A stretch of DNA of 64,000 nt, from contig NZ_CP134880.1 in NCBI RefSeq assembly GCF_032102965.1, forward strand, positions 744,001-808,000, read 5' to 3'. The notes under the pieces are model-generated. The model searched no databases, had not been told where the DNA came from, and saw nothing but the letters and a program-made list of their open reading frames with translations. This document shows positions 45,013 through 53,715 of this stretch, piece by piece. The DNA is from Demequina capsici. GTDB taxonomy: Bacteria; Actinomycetota; Actinomycetes; Actinomycetales; Demequinaceae. How positions within the stretch are numbered: the stretch's first letter is position 1; each line of letters opens with the position of its first letter. The translations under genes were made by a program, and so were the position numbers.

Positions 45013-45053
45013 ACGCCGGGATGGCGGAGCACATGGCTCCGCCACCCCGGCGT
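45013..45053. terminator. Strong hairpin after tRNA-Lys and the HIRAN gene
   Basis: An 18-bp stem starting ACGCCGGG (one A-C mismatch) and a 5-nt ACATG loop, followed on the plus strand by CGTTTCTTG. It lies between tRNA-Lys and the converging HIRAN gene and can end transcription from both. Confidence 0.75.
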
Positions 45054-45206
45054 CGTTTCTTGTGAAGTTCGGTGTCGGCTTGCGGGTTTACGCGGCCCTG
45101 GCAAACTTGCCGGGCGGCGCCGGCCTCTCGGGCCTGTCCTTGGAGGGGCCAAGCTTGCCTGCGATGCGGATCGGCAGATCCAAACGGGCGGGCGCGTCGC
45201 TTCCTC

Positions 45207-46415
45207 CTAGTCGTCCCACTCGTAGGTTGCGCGCGTGGGTCGGTTAAGGTCGACGGTCTTCGGGCCGAGCGATGCGAGCCACTCCTCGGACACGTCCTGA
45301 GCCTTCAGCGTGTCGAGCGTGACGTCTGCCTTGAGGGCGTTGCCCCTCAGGCCCGCGTGCGCTACCGCTGTCTGTCCGCGCTCTTCGACGAACTTCACTA
45401 GCGGCAGCAGGTTCGCCGACTGGGTGGGGGAGAGGATGCCGACGCGCTCCCCATCGATGCGCACCTCGACTGTCTCGGTCGCTGAGCGTGCGCGGATCTC
45501 GTGGATCGCGTGGAGCGTGACCGCCATCGTGACCGTGTCGCCATTGGTGTACTTCGTGAGGACATCCATGTGGTCCTCTTCCTTTGTCACCTGGATCTTC
45601 GCGCCACGCGGCAGGACAACGCCTTCACTCGGCGGTTGGTTGGCCGGCGCGATCTCGTCGGGACGCGGAAGTCTGACGGTCACGCGGGCTTTCCAGCCGC
45701 TCTGGCGGACAGCCGCCCAGACCCTTACTGGGACCTCGAGGTAGCCCCCGGCCCGCTCCACTTTGGCCAGCAGTGGCGCCCACCTGCGGGCCGTGTCGCG
45801 ATCGAAGTACCCGACGTGCTGCCCGCGCACCCACACTGCGACAGCGTGCGAGTCGTGGGGGTTGTCGAAGTCGGGCACGATCGCCGCGACGTCGTTGATC
45901 TGGCCGCCGTTGGAATCCGTGGGGATGCGTCCGCCGAACAGGGCGATGAATGCGTCGGGGTGGTAGGACTCGCCGACGACCTCGAGTTGGTCGCGGCACG
46001 CGCCCCACGGCTCAAGCGCTTCCCCTATCGGTGGCGGTGCGAGGTGGTTGCCATCCGGGGTCGTGGAGATGTGGACGGGCTGGAACGGCAGTGCCGCCTC
46101 GGCGGCTTCGCGCTGCTTCGCATTGCGCCGCGCGAGGTACCACACAGAGCCCGCGATGAGACCCAAGACGATCGCGACGAGAGCACCGCCCGGGCCGTCC
46201 TCGCTCGAGAGGTTCATCATCCCACCGAGGACCAAGACGATCCCGATCCACAGGGCGACCCCTCGGGATGAGCCGGTGCTGCCCGACCGGGCATCTGGAA
46301 GCCCATCGACCCGCTGGTGATGCTCGGTCCAGTCGTTGCCATCCCAGAAACGCACCTGCCCGCGCGACTCAGTCGTGTACCAGCCCGCGCGTGGCGCTAC
46401 CTGCCCCTCAGTCAT
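45207..46415 (-). CDS. DUF2510-membrane-HIRAN protein (402 aa)
   Basis: N-terminal DUF2510 motif (GWYTTESRGQVRFWDGNDWT, about 9-28), two adjacent hydrophobic segments (about 50-95), then a HIRAN domain (about 135-205: VVGESYHPDAF ... VPDFDNPHDSHAVAVWV ... VGYFDRDTARRWAPLL). The C-terminal region repeats a loosely HIRAN-like or OB-like pattern (VRIDGERVGILSPTQSANLLPLV). HIRAN domains bind damaged or 3'-ended DNA in helicases such as HLTF; membrane-linked actinobacterial versions are uncharacterised. ATG 46413-46415 has GAGGGG upstream. First gene of the island. Confidence 0.75.
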   Translation of the reverse strand: MTEGQVAPRAGWYTTESRGQVRFWDGNDWTEHHQRVDGLPDARSGSTGSSRGVALWIGIVLVLGGMMNLSSEDGPGGALVAIVLGLIAGSVWYLARRNAKQREAAEAALPFQPVHISTTPDGNHLAPPPIGEALEPWGACRDQLEVVGESYHPDAFIALFGGRIPTDSNGGQINDVAAIVPDFDNPHDSHAVAVWVRGQHVGYFDRDTARRWAPLLAKVERAGGYLEVPVRVWAAVRQSGWKARVTVRLPRPDEIAPANQPPSEGVVLPRGAKIQVTKEEDHMDVLTKYTNGDTVTMAVTLHAIHEIRARSATETVEVRIDGERVGILSPTQSANLLPLVKFVEERGQTAVAHAGLRGNALKADVTLDTLKAQDVSEEWLASLGPKTVDLNRPTRATYEWDD

Positions 46416-46605
46416 CACGTGCCCCTCAGTGTGTTGTCCCCACTTCGCACCATAGCCACGGGTCTCACAGTTGGGAAGGGGCGTCGGCGTTGGCGCGACT
46501 GCCCAGGCAGACATCGGCTCGCGTCAGTACTGCGTGTCAGTCCGGGGCGATACGCTCGGCGTTGCAGCCGGACATCGGCGGTGTTGAGGGAATCGAGGTG
46601 CGCAC

Positions 46606-47847
46606 ATGCTTGGGCTGTCCAACCGTGAGACCGCGCTCGCGCTGTGGATCGCGGTCATCGCCGTCGCAGTCCTCGCGACGCCCGGAGCGCGCAAGGTGCT
46701 CCCAGGCTTGGTCAAGCAGCTGGTCGCCTGGAAGATCCTTGTCCCGCTGACAACCTTCACCGCCTACATGGCGGCAGTGACGTGGTCAGCCGCGAAGCTC
46801 GGCTGGTGGGATTGGAGCCTGATCGGCCCCACGATCTTCTGGTTCCTTACCTCAGCGCTTGGCTTGTTTCTCAGTTCGAATGATGCGATCAAGAACAAGG
46901 CTCACTATCGACGCGTGATCGCAGGCACGATCGGGGGCCTGGCGCTCCTCGGGGTCCTCGCCGACTTGTACAGTTTCCCGCTGGGCTGGGAGTTCCTCCT
47001 GCAGGGCGCGATCGGATTCCTGGTGATGCTCAGCGCCGTCGCCGCACGCAAGGACGAGACCAAGGCCGTCGCCACCGGCAGCAATATCCTTGTCGGCGTT
47101 GTGGCTCTGGCGATTCTGGGATTCTCGCTCGTGCATCTCGTTGGAGACATCCGCGCAGGTGACATGGACTGGCTCGGCCTCGGCAGGGGAACCTTCCTGC
47201 CCATATGGATGACCGTCGCAGCAGCGCTGTTCCTGTGGCCGCTGTCGCTGATGATGGCGTACGAGAAGGCCTTCGTGTACCTCAAGATCGCGAAGCTCAC
47301 ACCTAGGCAGCGACGGCGGGCCAGGCTTGCGCTGCTGCTGGCCTGCGGGCCACGCACGACCCAGGTAGGGCGCGTCAACATGAACACGATGATCCGCATG
47401 GGCCGCGTCGAGAGCGTGCGCAGCTCGGTGGCGGAGTATCGCGTGTGGCGTGCCGAGCAAGACGAGAAGGAACGTCCGCTGCCGCCCGCGCAAGCCGAAG
47501 CGAAGGCGACGAGAGACGTGCTCACATGGATCTCGACCTGCCACATGGGCTGGCATCGAAGACGCGAAGGAACATACCGGCCTGACCTGATCGACATCCT
47601 CGACAAGGACTTCGTCAAGAAGGGCCTGCCCGACGACCACAGCATCGGCCACGAGGTCTCACCGGACGGCAAGGCCTGGCGTGCGTGGCGGCAGATGTCG
47701 GACGGCCGCTACGTCGGGATCGGGGCTGCGGAGATCCCACACGAGGAATGGCACTACGAGGGCGGCAACGCCCCTTCCGGCTTCCCGCCTGCAGCGGACT
47801 GGGTTGGGCCGTTGGCGTTCGCAGCCGAAGGCAGCTTCTGGGATTGA
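46606..47847 (+). CDS. Membrane protein of unknown function (413 aa)
   Basis: About seven transmembrane segments in the first 230 residues (for example ALALWIAVIAVAVLA and IWMTVAAALFLWPLSLM), then a basic cytoplasmic tail of about 180 residues with many Trp/His/Arg. No family recognised. A GTTGAGGGAATCGAGGT stretch precedes ATG 46606. Sits 69 bp upstream of the 805-aa gene on the same strand, so possibly an operon. Lower-GC codon use than the chromosome. Confidence 0.6.
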   Translation: MLGLSNRETALALWIAVIAVAVLATPGARKVLPGLVKQLVAWKILVPLTTFTAYMAAVTWSAAKLGWWDWSLIGPTIFWFLTSALGLFLSSNDAIKNKAHYRRVIAGTIGGLALLGVLADLYSFPLGWEFLLQGAIGFLVMLSAVAARKDETKAVATGSNILVGVVALAILGFSLVHLVGDIRAGDMDWLGLGRGTFLPIWMTVAAALFLWPLSLMMAYEKAFVYLKIAKLTPRQRRRARLALLLACGPRTTQVGRVNMNTMIRMGRVESVRSSVAEYRVWRAEQDEKERPLPPAQAEAKATRDVLTWISTCHMGWHRRREGTYRPDLIDILDKDFVKKGLPDDHSIGHEVSPDGKAWRAWRQMSDGRYVGIGAAEIPHEEWHYEGGNAPSGFPPAADWVGPLAFAAEGSFWD

Positions 47848-47916
47848 GCAACGGCTCTCGTCGCAGTCGACCGCTACTGTTCGAGGCATCAGTGCAGGTC
47901 AAAGGGGGGTGCACGC

Positions 47917-50334
47917 GTGGATGAGCCCGAGGTGATTCGCTTCTTCGCTGATCCCGTCAATGAAGCGCCAGTCGTGGAGCGCCACATGGCGCTCTTGGCG
48001 GAGATGCGCCTCGAAGGCGAGAACCATGCCGAATACGTGAATCGCATGCCCTCCTTCATTGAGGCGCAGTCTGGAGAGATCCGGCGTCTCACTGCCGACG
48101 CAGACGCGTTCGACGTCGTCGAGCTCCTGCGCATGTACGTCCAAGGCTTCGTGGTCAACGGAGCACTGACCGCAGCGGTCGACGGCATCGCAGGCGCGTT
48201 CCAGGTCGTTGCGACCTTGATGGCAGGTCGCGGCTACAGGGAGCCGGAACGTCCCCTGCCAGCACACGCCTTGGCCGCTGACATCCCACTGATCCACAAG
48301 ATGGCCGTCCAGATTCTCGTCGCCGCCGGCGCGGTCACGAGCGAGCTCGCAGAACGGGAACAGCACGGATCGCTGTCCAAACTCGCTGCCGACTACGCCC
48401 ATCAGCAACTGTCCGTGCACGTCCTGGGCTACCCGCACTACACGGACCAGATCGAGCGAGACATCTTCGACGGATTCGACGAAGACCTACGCAACACCGC
48501 GGGCTTCACGTACGCCGAGGCCATCATCGTGCGCGACACGATCACCGAGATCCTCAACGAGCGCTTCAACGCGTCCCTCCAAGGCGTTCCTGACCCAACC
48601 CCCGACGACGACGGGCGCGTTCCATTCGAGCGGCTGTGGGATCACGTGACATCTCCGAGCCACCTGACGGCGCGGCCCGCTCAGCGGTGTTCCGTGACAG
48701 CGTGCGAGGTCGCGGCCCGAGCACGGCTTCCTGTTGCCGTCGTCGGCGCGATCATGGACGCCTTCGCTATCGAACTCGCGGCAGACGACGTGGGCATCAG
48801 CCTCCTGCAGCACCACCTCGACGCGACGGAGCCGGTACGAGGCAAGCAACTGCTCAAGCACGGCGAAACGTATGCCTCGATCGGGCTCCCACTCGGCTCA
48901 GGCTCGCTGAGACTGCACCTCGAAGATCCACTGAAGGCAGACGCGAAGACGTGGAGAAAGTTCCAGCGTCACCGTGGTGCAGTGTGTGAGCGCGAAGCGG
49001 TACGCCACATCAGCCAGCTGATCCGGAGCGACCCTGCCCACACGAACGTGGAGTACTACTTCCCCAAGGACGGAATGCCTGCCACCGCGCTGGGGCGATC
49101 CTGCGCCGACCCGGCGAAGGTCGGTGAAACGGCGGAGGCGGATGCGCTCTACGTCGTCGAGGACGTCGCCTTGTGTGTGGAAGCCAAGGGCCGCTCGGTG
49201 TCCGTCCAAGCGAAAGCTGGTCACGTACAGCGCCTCACCCGAGACCTCAAGCAGATCGTGGGCGACGGAGTCCGTCAGGCCTCGCGCCTTGAGGAACTGA
49301 TCGAAGTCAACGGTGGCCTATGGCTCGGAAACCGTACCTGGCTAGACCTGTCACAGATCCGAGAGATCCGCTCCATCGTCGTCTCCCTCGATCACGTCGC
49401 ACCGCTCGCGGCCGCAGGCAGCGAGCTCGTCCGCGCCAACGTGATCAGCAGCGACCGCTTCGCCTGGGTGACATCCCTGCACGACCTCGCGGTCATCGCC
49501 GACGTCCTCGACCGTCCCGCAGAGTTCCTGCTGTACCTACGACGCCGCACCGAACGCGCGGTCGCCCTGAAGTGCTCCGCCCTCGACGAACTCGACATGC
49601 TGATGGCGTTCCTCGCTGGCGACCTCGTCACCCCGACCGACCCGACGGAACTCCACGAGAAGTGCCCGCATATCGATCCGCCTACGCAGGCCCAGCTCGA
49701 CCAGTACAGGCTCGACACCGCGCCGACGGTCATCAGTACCTACACCCAGCCGCTCGACGCCTGGGAGAGCCAATTCGAGAAGTGGGCCTACAGCACGTTT
49801 CCCAAGCCGACCTTCCGCGCGAACCCACGGATTCTCAAGATCGTCGACTTCCTTCTGGCCGGCTTCAAACCAGGTTGGCTGCGCGCGTCGGCGGACCTCC
49901 TCAACCTCTCAATGCACATGCAGGTGCACGTCGCCGGCTCGATCAAGCGGGTGCTCCAGGCGACGCGAGCAGACGGCCGCTCGCACAACTTGGCCATCGT
50001 CCAGCCGAACCCCTGGGGTTTCCCTCTTCTGGCGGTGTTCACGTGCCCGACGCAAGGAGACTTCCCGTACGCGCTCGACGCCCTCGACAAGTACGCGTCA
50101 GCCAAGGCCGCACAGTTCGGTGCTGATCGCGCGCTGGGAGTCATGTACAGCGCACGAGGCGCGGTCATCGCTGTCCGCTACGTCTCCGATCCCGCCACGT
50201 CGGGAGTCGACAACTTTGCGGCCGCCGCTGAACTGGGCCTTGACGCGGCTCTCGCGGCAAACGCGAGCCTGCCCCCGTCCGCGCGACGATCGACGCGCAG
50301 GCTCCGAGGCGAGCGTCGAGACCGACGGCGCTGA
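47917..50334 (+). CDS. Large protein with PD-(D/E)XK nuclease-like motif (805 aa)
   Basis: No full-length family recognised. Around residues 405-425 the sequence EADALYVVEDVALCVEAKG has the spacing of a PD-(D/E)XK nuclease core: an acidic residue before a strand (D in EAD), a hydrophobic strand, then ExK (EAK). The N-terminal half is helical; the C-terminal tail is very basic (RRLRGERRDRRR), fitting nucleic-acid contact. No membrane segments. GTG 47917 has AAAGGGGGG upstream. It may be a nuclease effector of the island or a stand-alone anti-phage protein. It lies 152 bp before the AAA+/TIR operon. Confidence 0.55.
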   Translation: MDEPEVIRFFADPVNEAPVVERHMALLAEMRLEGENHAEYVNRMPSFIEAQSGEIRRLTADADAFDVVELLRMYVQGFVVNGALTAAVDGIAGAFQVVATLMAGRGYREPERPLPAHALAADIPLIHKMAVQILVAAGAVTSELAEREQHGSLSKLAADYAHQQLSVHVLGYPHYTDQIERDIFDGFDEDLRNTAGFTYAEAIIVRDTITEILNERFNASLQGVPDPTPDDDGRVPFERLWDHVTSPSHLTARPAQRCSVTACEVAARARLPVAVVGAIMDAFAIELAADDVGISLLQHHLDATEPVRGKQLLKHGETYASIGLPLGSGSLRLHLEDPLKADAKTWRKFQRHRGAVCEREAVRHISQLIRSDPAHTNVEYYFPKDGMPATALGRSCADPAKVGETAEADALYVVEDVALCVEAKGRSVSVQAKAGHVQRLTRDLKQIVGDGVRQASRLEELIEVNGGLWLGNRTWLDLSQIREIRSIVVSLDHVAPLAAAGSELVRANVISSDRFAWVTSLHDLAVIADVLDRPAEFLLYLRRRTERAVALKCSALDELDMLMAFLAGDLVTPTDPTELHEKCPHIDPPTQAQLDQYRLDTAPTVISTYTQPLDAWESQFEKWAYSTFPKPTFRANPRILKIVDFLLAGFKPGWLRASADLLNLSMHMQVHVAGSIKRVLQATRADGRSHNLAIVQPNPWGFPLLAVFTCPTQGDFPYALDALDKYASAKAAQFGADRALGVMYSARGAVIAVRYVSDPATSGVDNFAAAAELGLDAALAANASLPPSARRSTRRLRGERRDRRR

Positions 50335-50486
50335 CAGAACGCCTGGTTGAGTCCGTTTGTCCGGTCCATTCGGTAGCGACCCGAGGGGGCCTCAATGGCA
50401 GCAACAGTTTCCTGACCGCCTGGTTGTGCTCCGACGGCGGCGTGTCCGGGGGCACCTGTGTCAGAGGTCTGTGATCTCATCCCTAT

Positions 50487-51353
50487 ATGACTTTCGCAGA
50501 TCCAGGATCGACGTCGAGCCAGACCATTCCGGACCGATTTTCCCATGCCGTCAATGAGCACCTAGTTTTCAACTTCGCCGGTATTGAGTCTTGGCCACTT
50601 GTGTTGGGGATATTCGGTAGGCCCGGTGACGGTAAGAGTTTCCAGCTGCGCAGGCAGTTGGAACAGGCGGGTGTGCTGCCGATCTCAATTAACGCGGCGG
50701 ACTTGGAGAGCGATCGCGCGGGGTTGCCAGGGAAACTCGTGCTTGAGAAGTACGAGGACGCGGGGCACCGCATCGGTGAGGGCACCCCCGCCACACTTGT
50801 GGTCGACGATTTCGATACGACAGTCGGGGAGTGGGCGCAAAGCACGACCACGGTGAATCATCAGCAGGTCCTCGCTCAGCTCATGCACTTGGCAGACAGC
50901 CCAACGCAAGCCGGCGGAAAGAGCCTCCGCCGCGTGCCCGTCGTGATCACTGGAAATGATCTGTCGAAGGTGTACCCCCCGCTTCGAAGGCCAGGGCGGA
51001 TGCGCGCATTCCCGTGGCTACCCACCCATGAAGAGCGCCTCGAAATCGTGACTGGAATCCTCGGCGCGGTCCTTGCTCCAAGCAGTATCGAGCTGCTCCT
51101 TCGAGAGTTGCCCGATGCCCCAATCGCCTTCTTCTCCGACTTGTACGTGGACATTCTCGCCCGAGCGGCGGAAGATGAAGTGCGTCGAGCAGCGGGGTCG
51201 CTCGGGGCATTGATACAACCGCGAAGCACTGCCCGAGGGGAACTGGAGAGCAGACTCGCGAACAACAATCTGCGGGCCGAGGAGATTCACTCGCTTGCGC
51301 TGAGCGTCTGGAACGAGCGCTCGATCGCGACGCAATCGTACGTTGGGGGATGA
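50487..51353 (+). CDS. AAA+ ATPase related to RuBisCO activase (288 aa)
   Basis: Walker A GRPGDGKS (44-51), Walker B TLVVDDFD (103-110), sensor-1 ITGND (154-158) and an arginine-finger region RRPGRMR (167-173). Beyond these generic motifs, several stretches match RuBisCO activase: GKSFQ after Walker A, ADLESDRAGLPGKL (activase: GELESxxAGEPxxL), VNHQQVLAQLMHLADSPT (activase: VNNQxVxxxLMNxADNPT), and VPVVITGNDLSKVYPPLRRPGRM (core TGNDLS, activase TGNDFSTLYAPLIRDGRM). No carbon-fixation gene is nearby. It probably remodels a neighbouring protein. First gene of the five-gene operon; its stop overlaps the next start (ATGA). Confidence 0.82.
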   Translation: MTFADPGSTSSQTIPDRFSHAVNEHLVFNFAGIESWPLVLGIFGRPGDGKSFQLRRQLEQAGVLPISINAADLESDRAGLPGKLVLEKYEDAGHRIGEGTPATLVVDDFDTTVGEWAQSTTTVNHQQVLAQLMHLADSPTQAGGKSLRRVPVVITGNDLSKVYPPLRRPGRMRAFPWLPTHEERLEIVTGILGAVLAPSSIELLLRELPDAPIAFFSDLYVDILARAAEDEVRRAAGSLGALIQPRSTARGELESRLANNNLRAEEIHSLALSVWNERSIATQSYVGG

Positions 51354-51883
51354 GGATTGCCGTGAGCACGTATACGTATTCCTACGCCTACACGCGCGCA
51401 CAGGCTCTCGTAGACCAGGTTGACGTGCTGTTTACCGCGGCCGGGATCGACCAAGGAGCCACCGCAAAGGTCTGCTTCGGCGTCAACCAGAAGTGGTTGA
51501 CTGCGGTCGGTCTCTATCTGAGCCGCGACGGCAACCGCGTGTACGAGGTTGAAGCGCGGATCAACTGGGCTGCTCACTCTGACCGCGCCACGCTCGACTT
51601 CTCAACAGATCTTCCGGGCTGGGACGGGACTGCATCACCTGAAGCCTCGATCTTGGGAGCGCGCTTCGCTGCAAGAGCCCGTGACCAGGGCCTCGCGCCG
51701 CACTACTGGGTTCGTTTCACGACCGAAATCACAGCAGATCCGGCACGGCACAGTGAACTGTGCCCCAAGGTAGGAGTCAGTTACGGCAGTCATCCTCCCG
51801 AATGGCGCAAGTCGCCGTCCGAATCAACGATCCGGCTCCAGGACCTCGGCGAAGTCGGGCTATCAGAGCGCAGTGCGCTTTAG
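51350..51883 (+). CDS. Unknown protein, possibly HORMA-like (177 aa)
   Basis: Translationally coupled to the AAA+ gene (ATGA), which makes it the likely client. It begins with a Ser/Thr/Tyr-alternating strand (AVSTYTYSYAYTRAQALVDQV), then has strands KVCFGVNQKWLTAVGLYL and RVYEVEARINW, and ends with a tail containing SESTIRLQDLG. This resembles bacterial HORMA proteins, which open with a similar S/T/Y strand and helix and are opened by TRIP13-type AAA+ ATPases through their tails. The similarity is a pattern match only; no family could be confirmed. No membrane segment or enzyme motif. Confidence 0.5.
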   Translation: MRIAVSTYTYSYAYTRAQALVDQVDVLFTAAGIDQGATAKVCFGVNQKWLTAVGLYLSRDGNRVYEVEARINWAAHSDRATLDFSTDLPGWDGTASPEASILGARFAARARDQGLAPHYWVRFTTEITADPARHSELCPKVGVSYGSHPPEWRKSPSESTIRLQDLGEVGLSERSAL

Positions 51884-51898
51884 GCGAGAGGCTCCAAA

Positions 51899-52447
51899 AT
51901 GGCACGCAACATCTTCCTGTCCTTCCACCAGGCCGACGAACTCGAAGTGAACATCTGGCGAAGGCGCTTCGGAGGGTACTTCAATGAGATTCGCAGTCTC
52001 GGTCTCAGTGAGTACGGAGATGACTTCGCTGACCACATCGAAAGCGGTGACAGCGACTACGTCATGCGCAAGATCCGCGAGGACAAGATCGCTGGTACGT
52101 CATGCACGGTGGTACTCATAGGCAAGTGCACTTGGGCACGTCGTTACGTGGACTGGGAGATAGCGGCGACGCTACGAAACTTCAATGACAGCCAGCGCGG
52201 TGGACTTATCGCAGTGCAGTTGCCCGGCGCGCAGGACAACGGCTGGTCGAAGCTGCCCCCGCGCCTGGACCTCAATGTCGAGAGGGACAACGGCGTCGAC
52301 GTGGGCTATGCGCGGTTCTATCCTCCAGCTCCGAGTGACGGCACTATTGCGCAATGGGTGGAGGACGCTGTCGCTCGACGTGACACGCTAGACCCAGCGA
52401 CCGGCTCGACAACCGGGCTGATGGTAAGAAGCCGCTCCTGCGAGTGA
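51899..52447 (+). CDS. TIR-like protein, ThsB/DUF1863 type (182 aa)
   Basis: Starts at once with the TIR-like first strand NIFLSFH (4-10), followed by MRKIREDKIAGTSCTVVLIGKCTWARRYVDWEI (motifs VVLIG 71-75, W79, and Glu87 in DWEI). That order, strand-SFH, a basic helix, TxVVLIG, then WxxYVDWEI, is that of ThsB of Thoeris (DUF1863), where the late glutamate belongs to the NAD+-processing site. It should make an NAD-derived signal on activation. 15 bp after the previous gene; GGCTCCAA lies directly before its ATG. Confidence 0.82.
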   Translation: MARNIFLSFHQADELEVNIWRRRFGGYFNEIRSLGLSEYGDDFADHIESGDSDYVMRKIREDKIAGTSCTVVLIGKCTWARRYVDWEIAATLRNFNDSQRGGLIAVQLPGAQDNGWSKLPPRLDLNVERDNGVDVGYARFYPPAPSDGTIAQWVEDAVARRDTLDPATGSTTGLMVRSRSCE

Positions 52448-52491
52448 CATCGCATGACTCCTAGACACCAACTTGAGGGGAGCGGCTCCAA

Positions 52492-53715
52492 GTGACTGTA
52501 GCGCCACCGATTCTCGACGTTTTCGTGGTTTGGCATCCAGACGATGTCGAAGGTCGCGAACGCTTCACTGAGATACATGAGCACTTCCACAGTCCAGCGT
52601 TCTCCGGTCTCGCAGGCGGAGCGGTTGAAGTGTACGGACGCAGCGAGCCGTGGACAGACGGTAGCGCACCACGCCCTTTTGGTATCGAAGAGCCTCTTTG
52701 TGAGGGTCTCCCCGCCGCACAGTTCAACATGATCGTGGTTGTTGTCGACGCGAACCTGCTCCGCGCCGGTGCCGACCCAGGTAACCCGTGGAATGCATAC
52801 CTTCACGAGATAGTCCGGCTGAGGAAGGATCACGGCGTCGGGGTGTTTCCGATCATTGCGGAAGGGCTGAACTGGGAGACCAGCGTCGTGGGCGCGATCC
52901 TTGGTGAAGTTCAGAGCCTTCCGCAGGCTGTGAGCAGGGACCGCGGGTTGCTCGGACGCGAGCTCGCACAGGCGATATCTCAGCAGATCCGGGGGAGAGC
53001 GGGGTTGTCTGAGCGACTGACGGTGTTCGTCAGTCACACCAAGCATGGTTCACTAGCGGAGGCAAAGGATGTAGGTCCGGCGATGTACGAACACGTACGA
53101 GACTTCATCCAGAGCTCGCACCTGTCGGCCTTCTTCGATGCGCAGGACATTCAGCCCGGTGACGCTTGGGCCGACACGCTCGAGCAGGCCGCTGCCAGCA
53201 GTGCGCTACTGATGATTCGCACCGATGTGTACGCCGCCCGTGAGTGGACTCAGCGCGAGGTTTGCACGGCGAAGCGCAGCGGCATGCCGGTCGTTTGCAT
53301 GCATGCGCTGACTGCGGGTGAGGAGCGGGGCTCCTTCCTCATGGACCACGTTCCGTCAGTAGTGAGTCACTTGGGTGACCCCGGACCTGGAGTCGCACGC
53401 GCTCTCAATCGGCTGGTGGATGAGACACTCAAGTACACCCTCTGGCGAGCGCAGACTTCGTATCTGTCCGACCACGGCTTCGACTGGCTTCCGGCCCAAT
53501 CCCCCGAGCCGACCACTCTTGCCCCTTGGTTGATTGCGCACCAAGAGGTTGCCCCGGACGACAAGCATCTCTGGGTGATACACCCTGACCCACCGCTCGG
53601 CGAAGCCGAGCGCGAAGTCCTGCTGGAACTATGCGCGATGGCTGGCTTCAAGGTTGACGTGGACATCCTGACTCCACGGACATTCGCCGCTCGCGGCGGA
53701 GAGCTCAAGAGATGA
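52492..53715 (+). CDS. Tandem TIR-domain protein (407 aa)
   Basis: Residues about 7-140 look like a divergent TIR fold (ILDVFVVWHPDD ... QFNMIVVVVDANLL). Residues about 176-280 are a clear TIR domain: LTVFVSHTKHG, AFFDAQDIQPGDAWADTLEQAAASSALLMIRTDVYAAREWTQREV; the W252-x3-E256 pair matches the catalytic glutamate region of NAD+-cleaving TIRs. The last about 55 residues (HLWVIHPDPPLGEAEREVLLEL ... DILTPRTFAARGG) look like a segment that precedes SLOG domains in related proteins. GTG 52492, preceded by GAGGGG and GGCTCCAA. Its stop overlaps the SLOG gene (ATGA). Confidence 0.78.
   Translation: MTVAPPILDVFVVWHPDDVEGRERFTEIHEHFHSPAFSGLAGGAVEVYGRSEPWTDGSAPRPFGIEEPLCEGLPAAQFNMIVVVVDANLLRAGADPGNPWNAYLHEIVRLRKDHGVGVFPIIAEGLNWETSVVGAILGEVQSLPQAVSRDRGLLGRELAQAISQQIRGRAGLSERLTVFVSHTKHGSLAEAKDVGPAMYEHVRDFIQSSHLSAFFDAQDIQPGDAWADTLEQAAASSALLMIRTDVYAAREWTQREVCTAKRSGMPVVCMHALTAGEERGSFLMDHVPSVVSHLGDPGPGVARALNRLVDETLKYTLWRAQTSYLSDHGFDWLPAQSPEPTTLAPWLIAHQEVAPDDKHLWVIHPDPPLGEAEREVLLELCAMAGFKVDVDILTPRTFAARGGELKR

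Larger units (their letters stand above)
44866..45206. other. Left junction of the island, 341 bp without a gene
   Basis: Holds two nested inverted repeats at 44870-44913, a strong hairpin at 45013-45053 and no convincing coding frame on either strand. It may contain the remains of an integration event; no second copy of the tRNA 3' end was seen. Confidence 0.6.
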
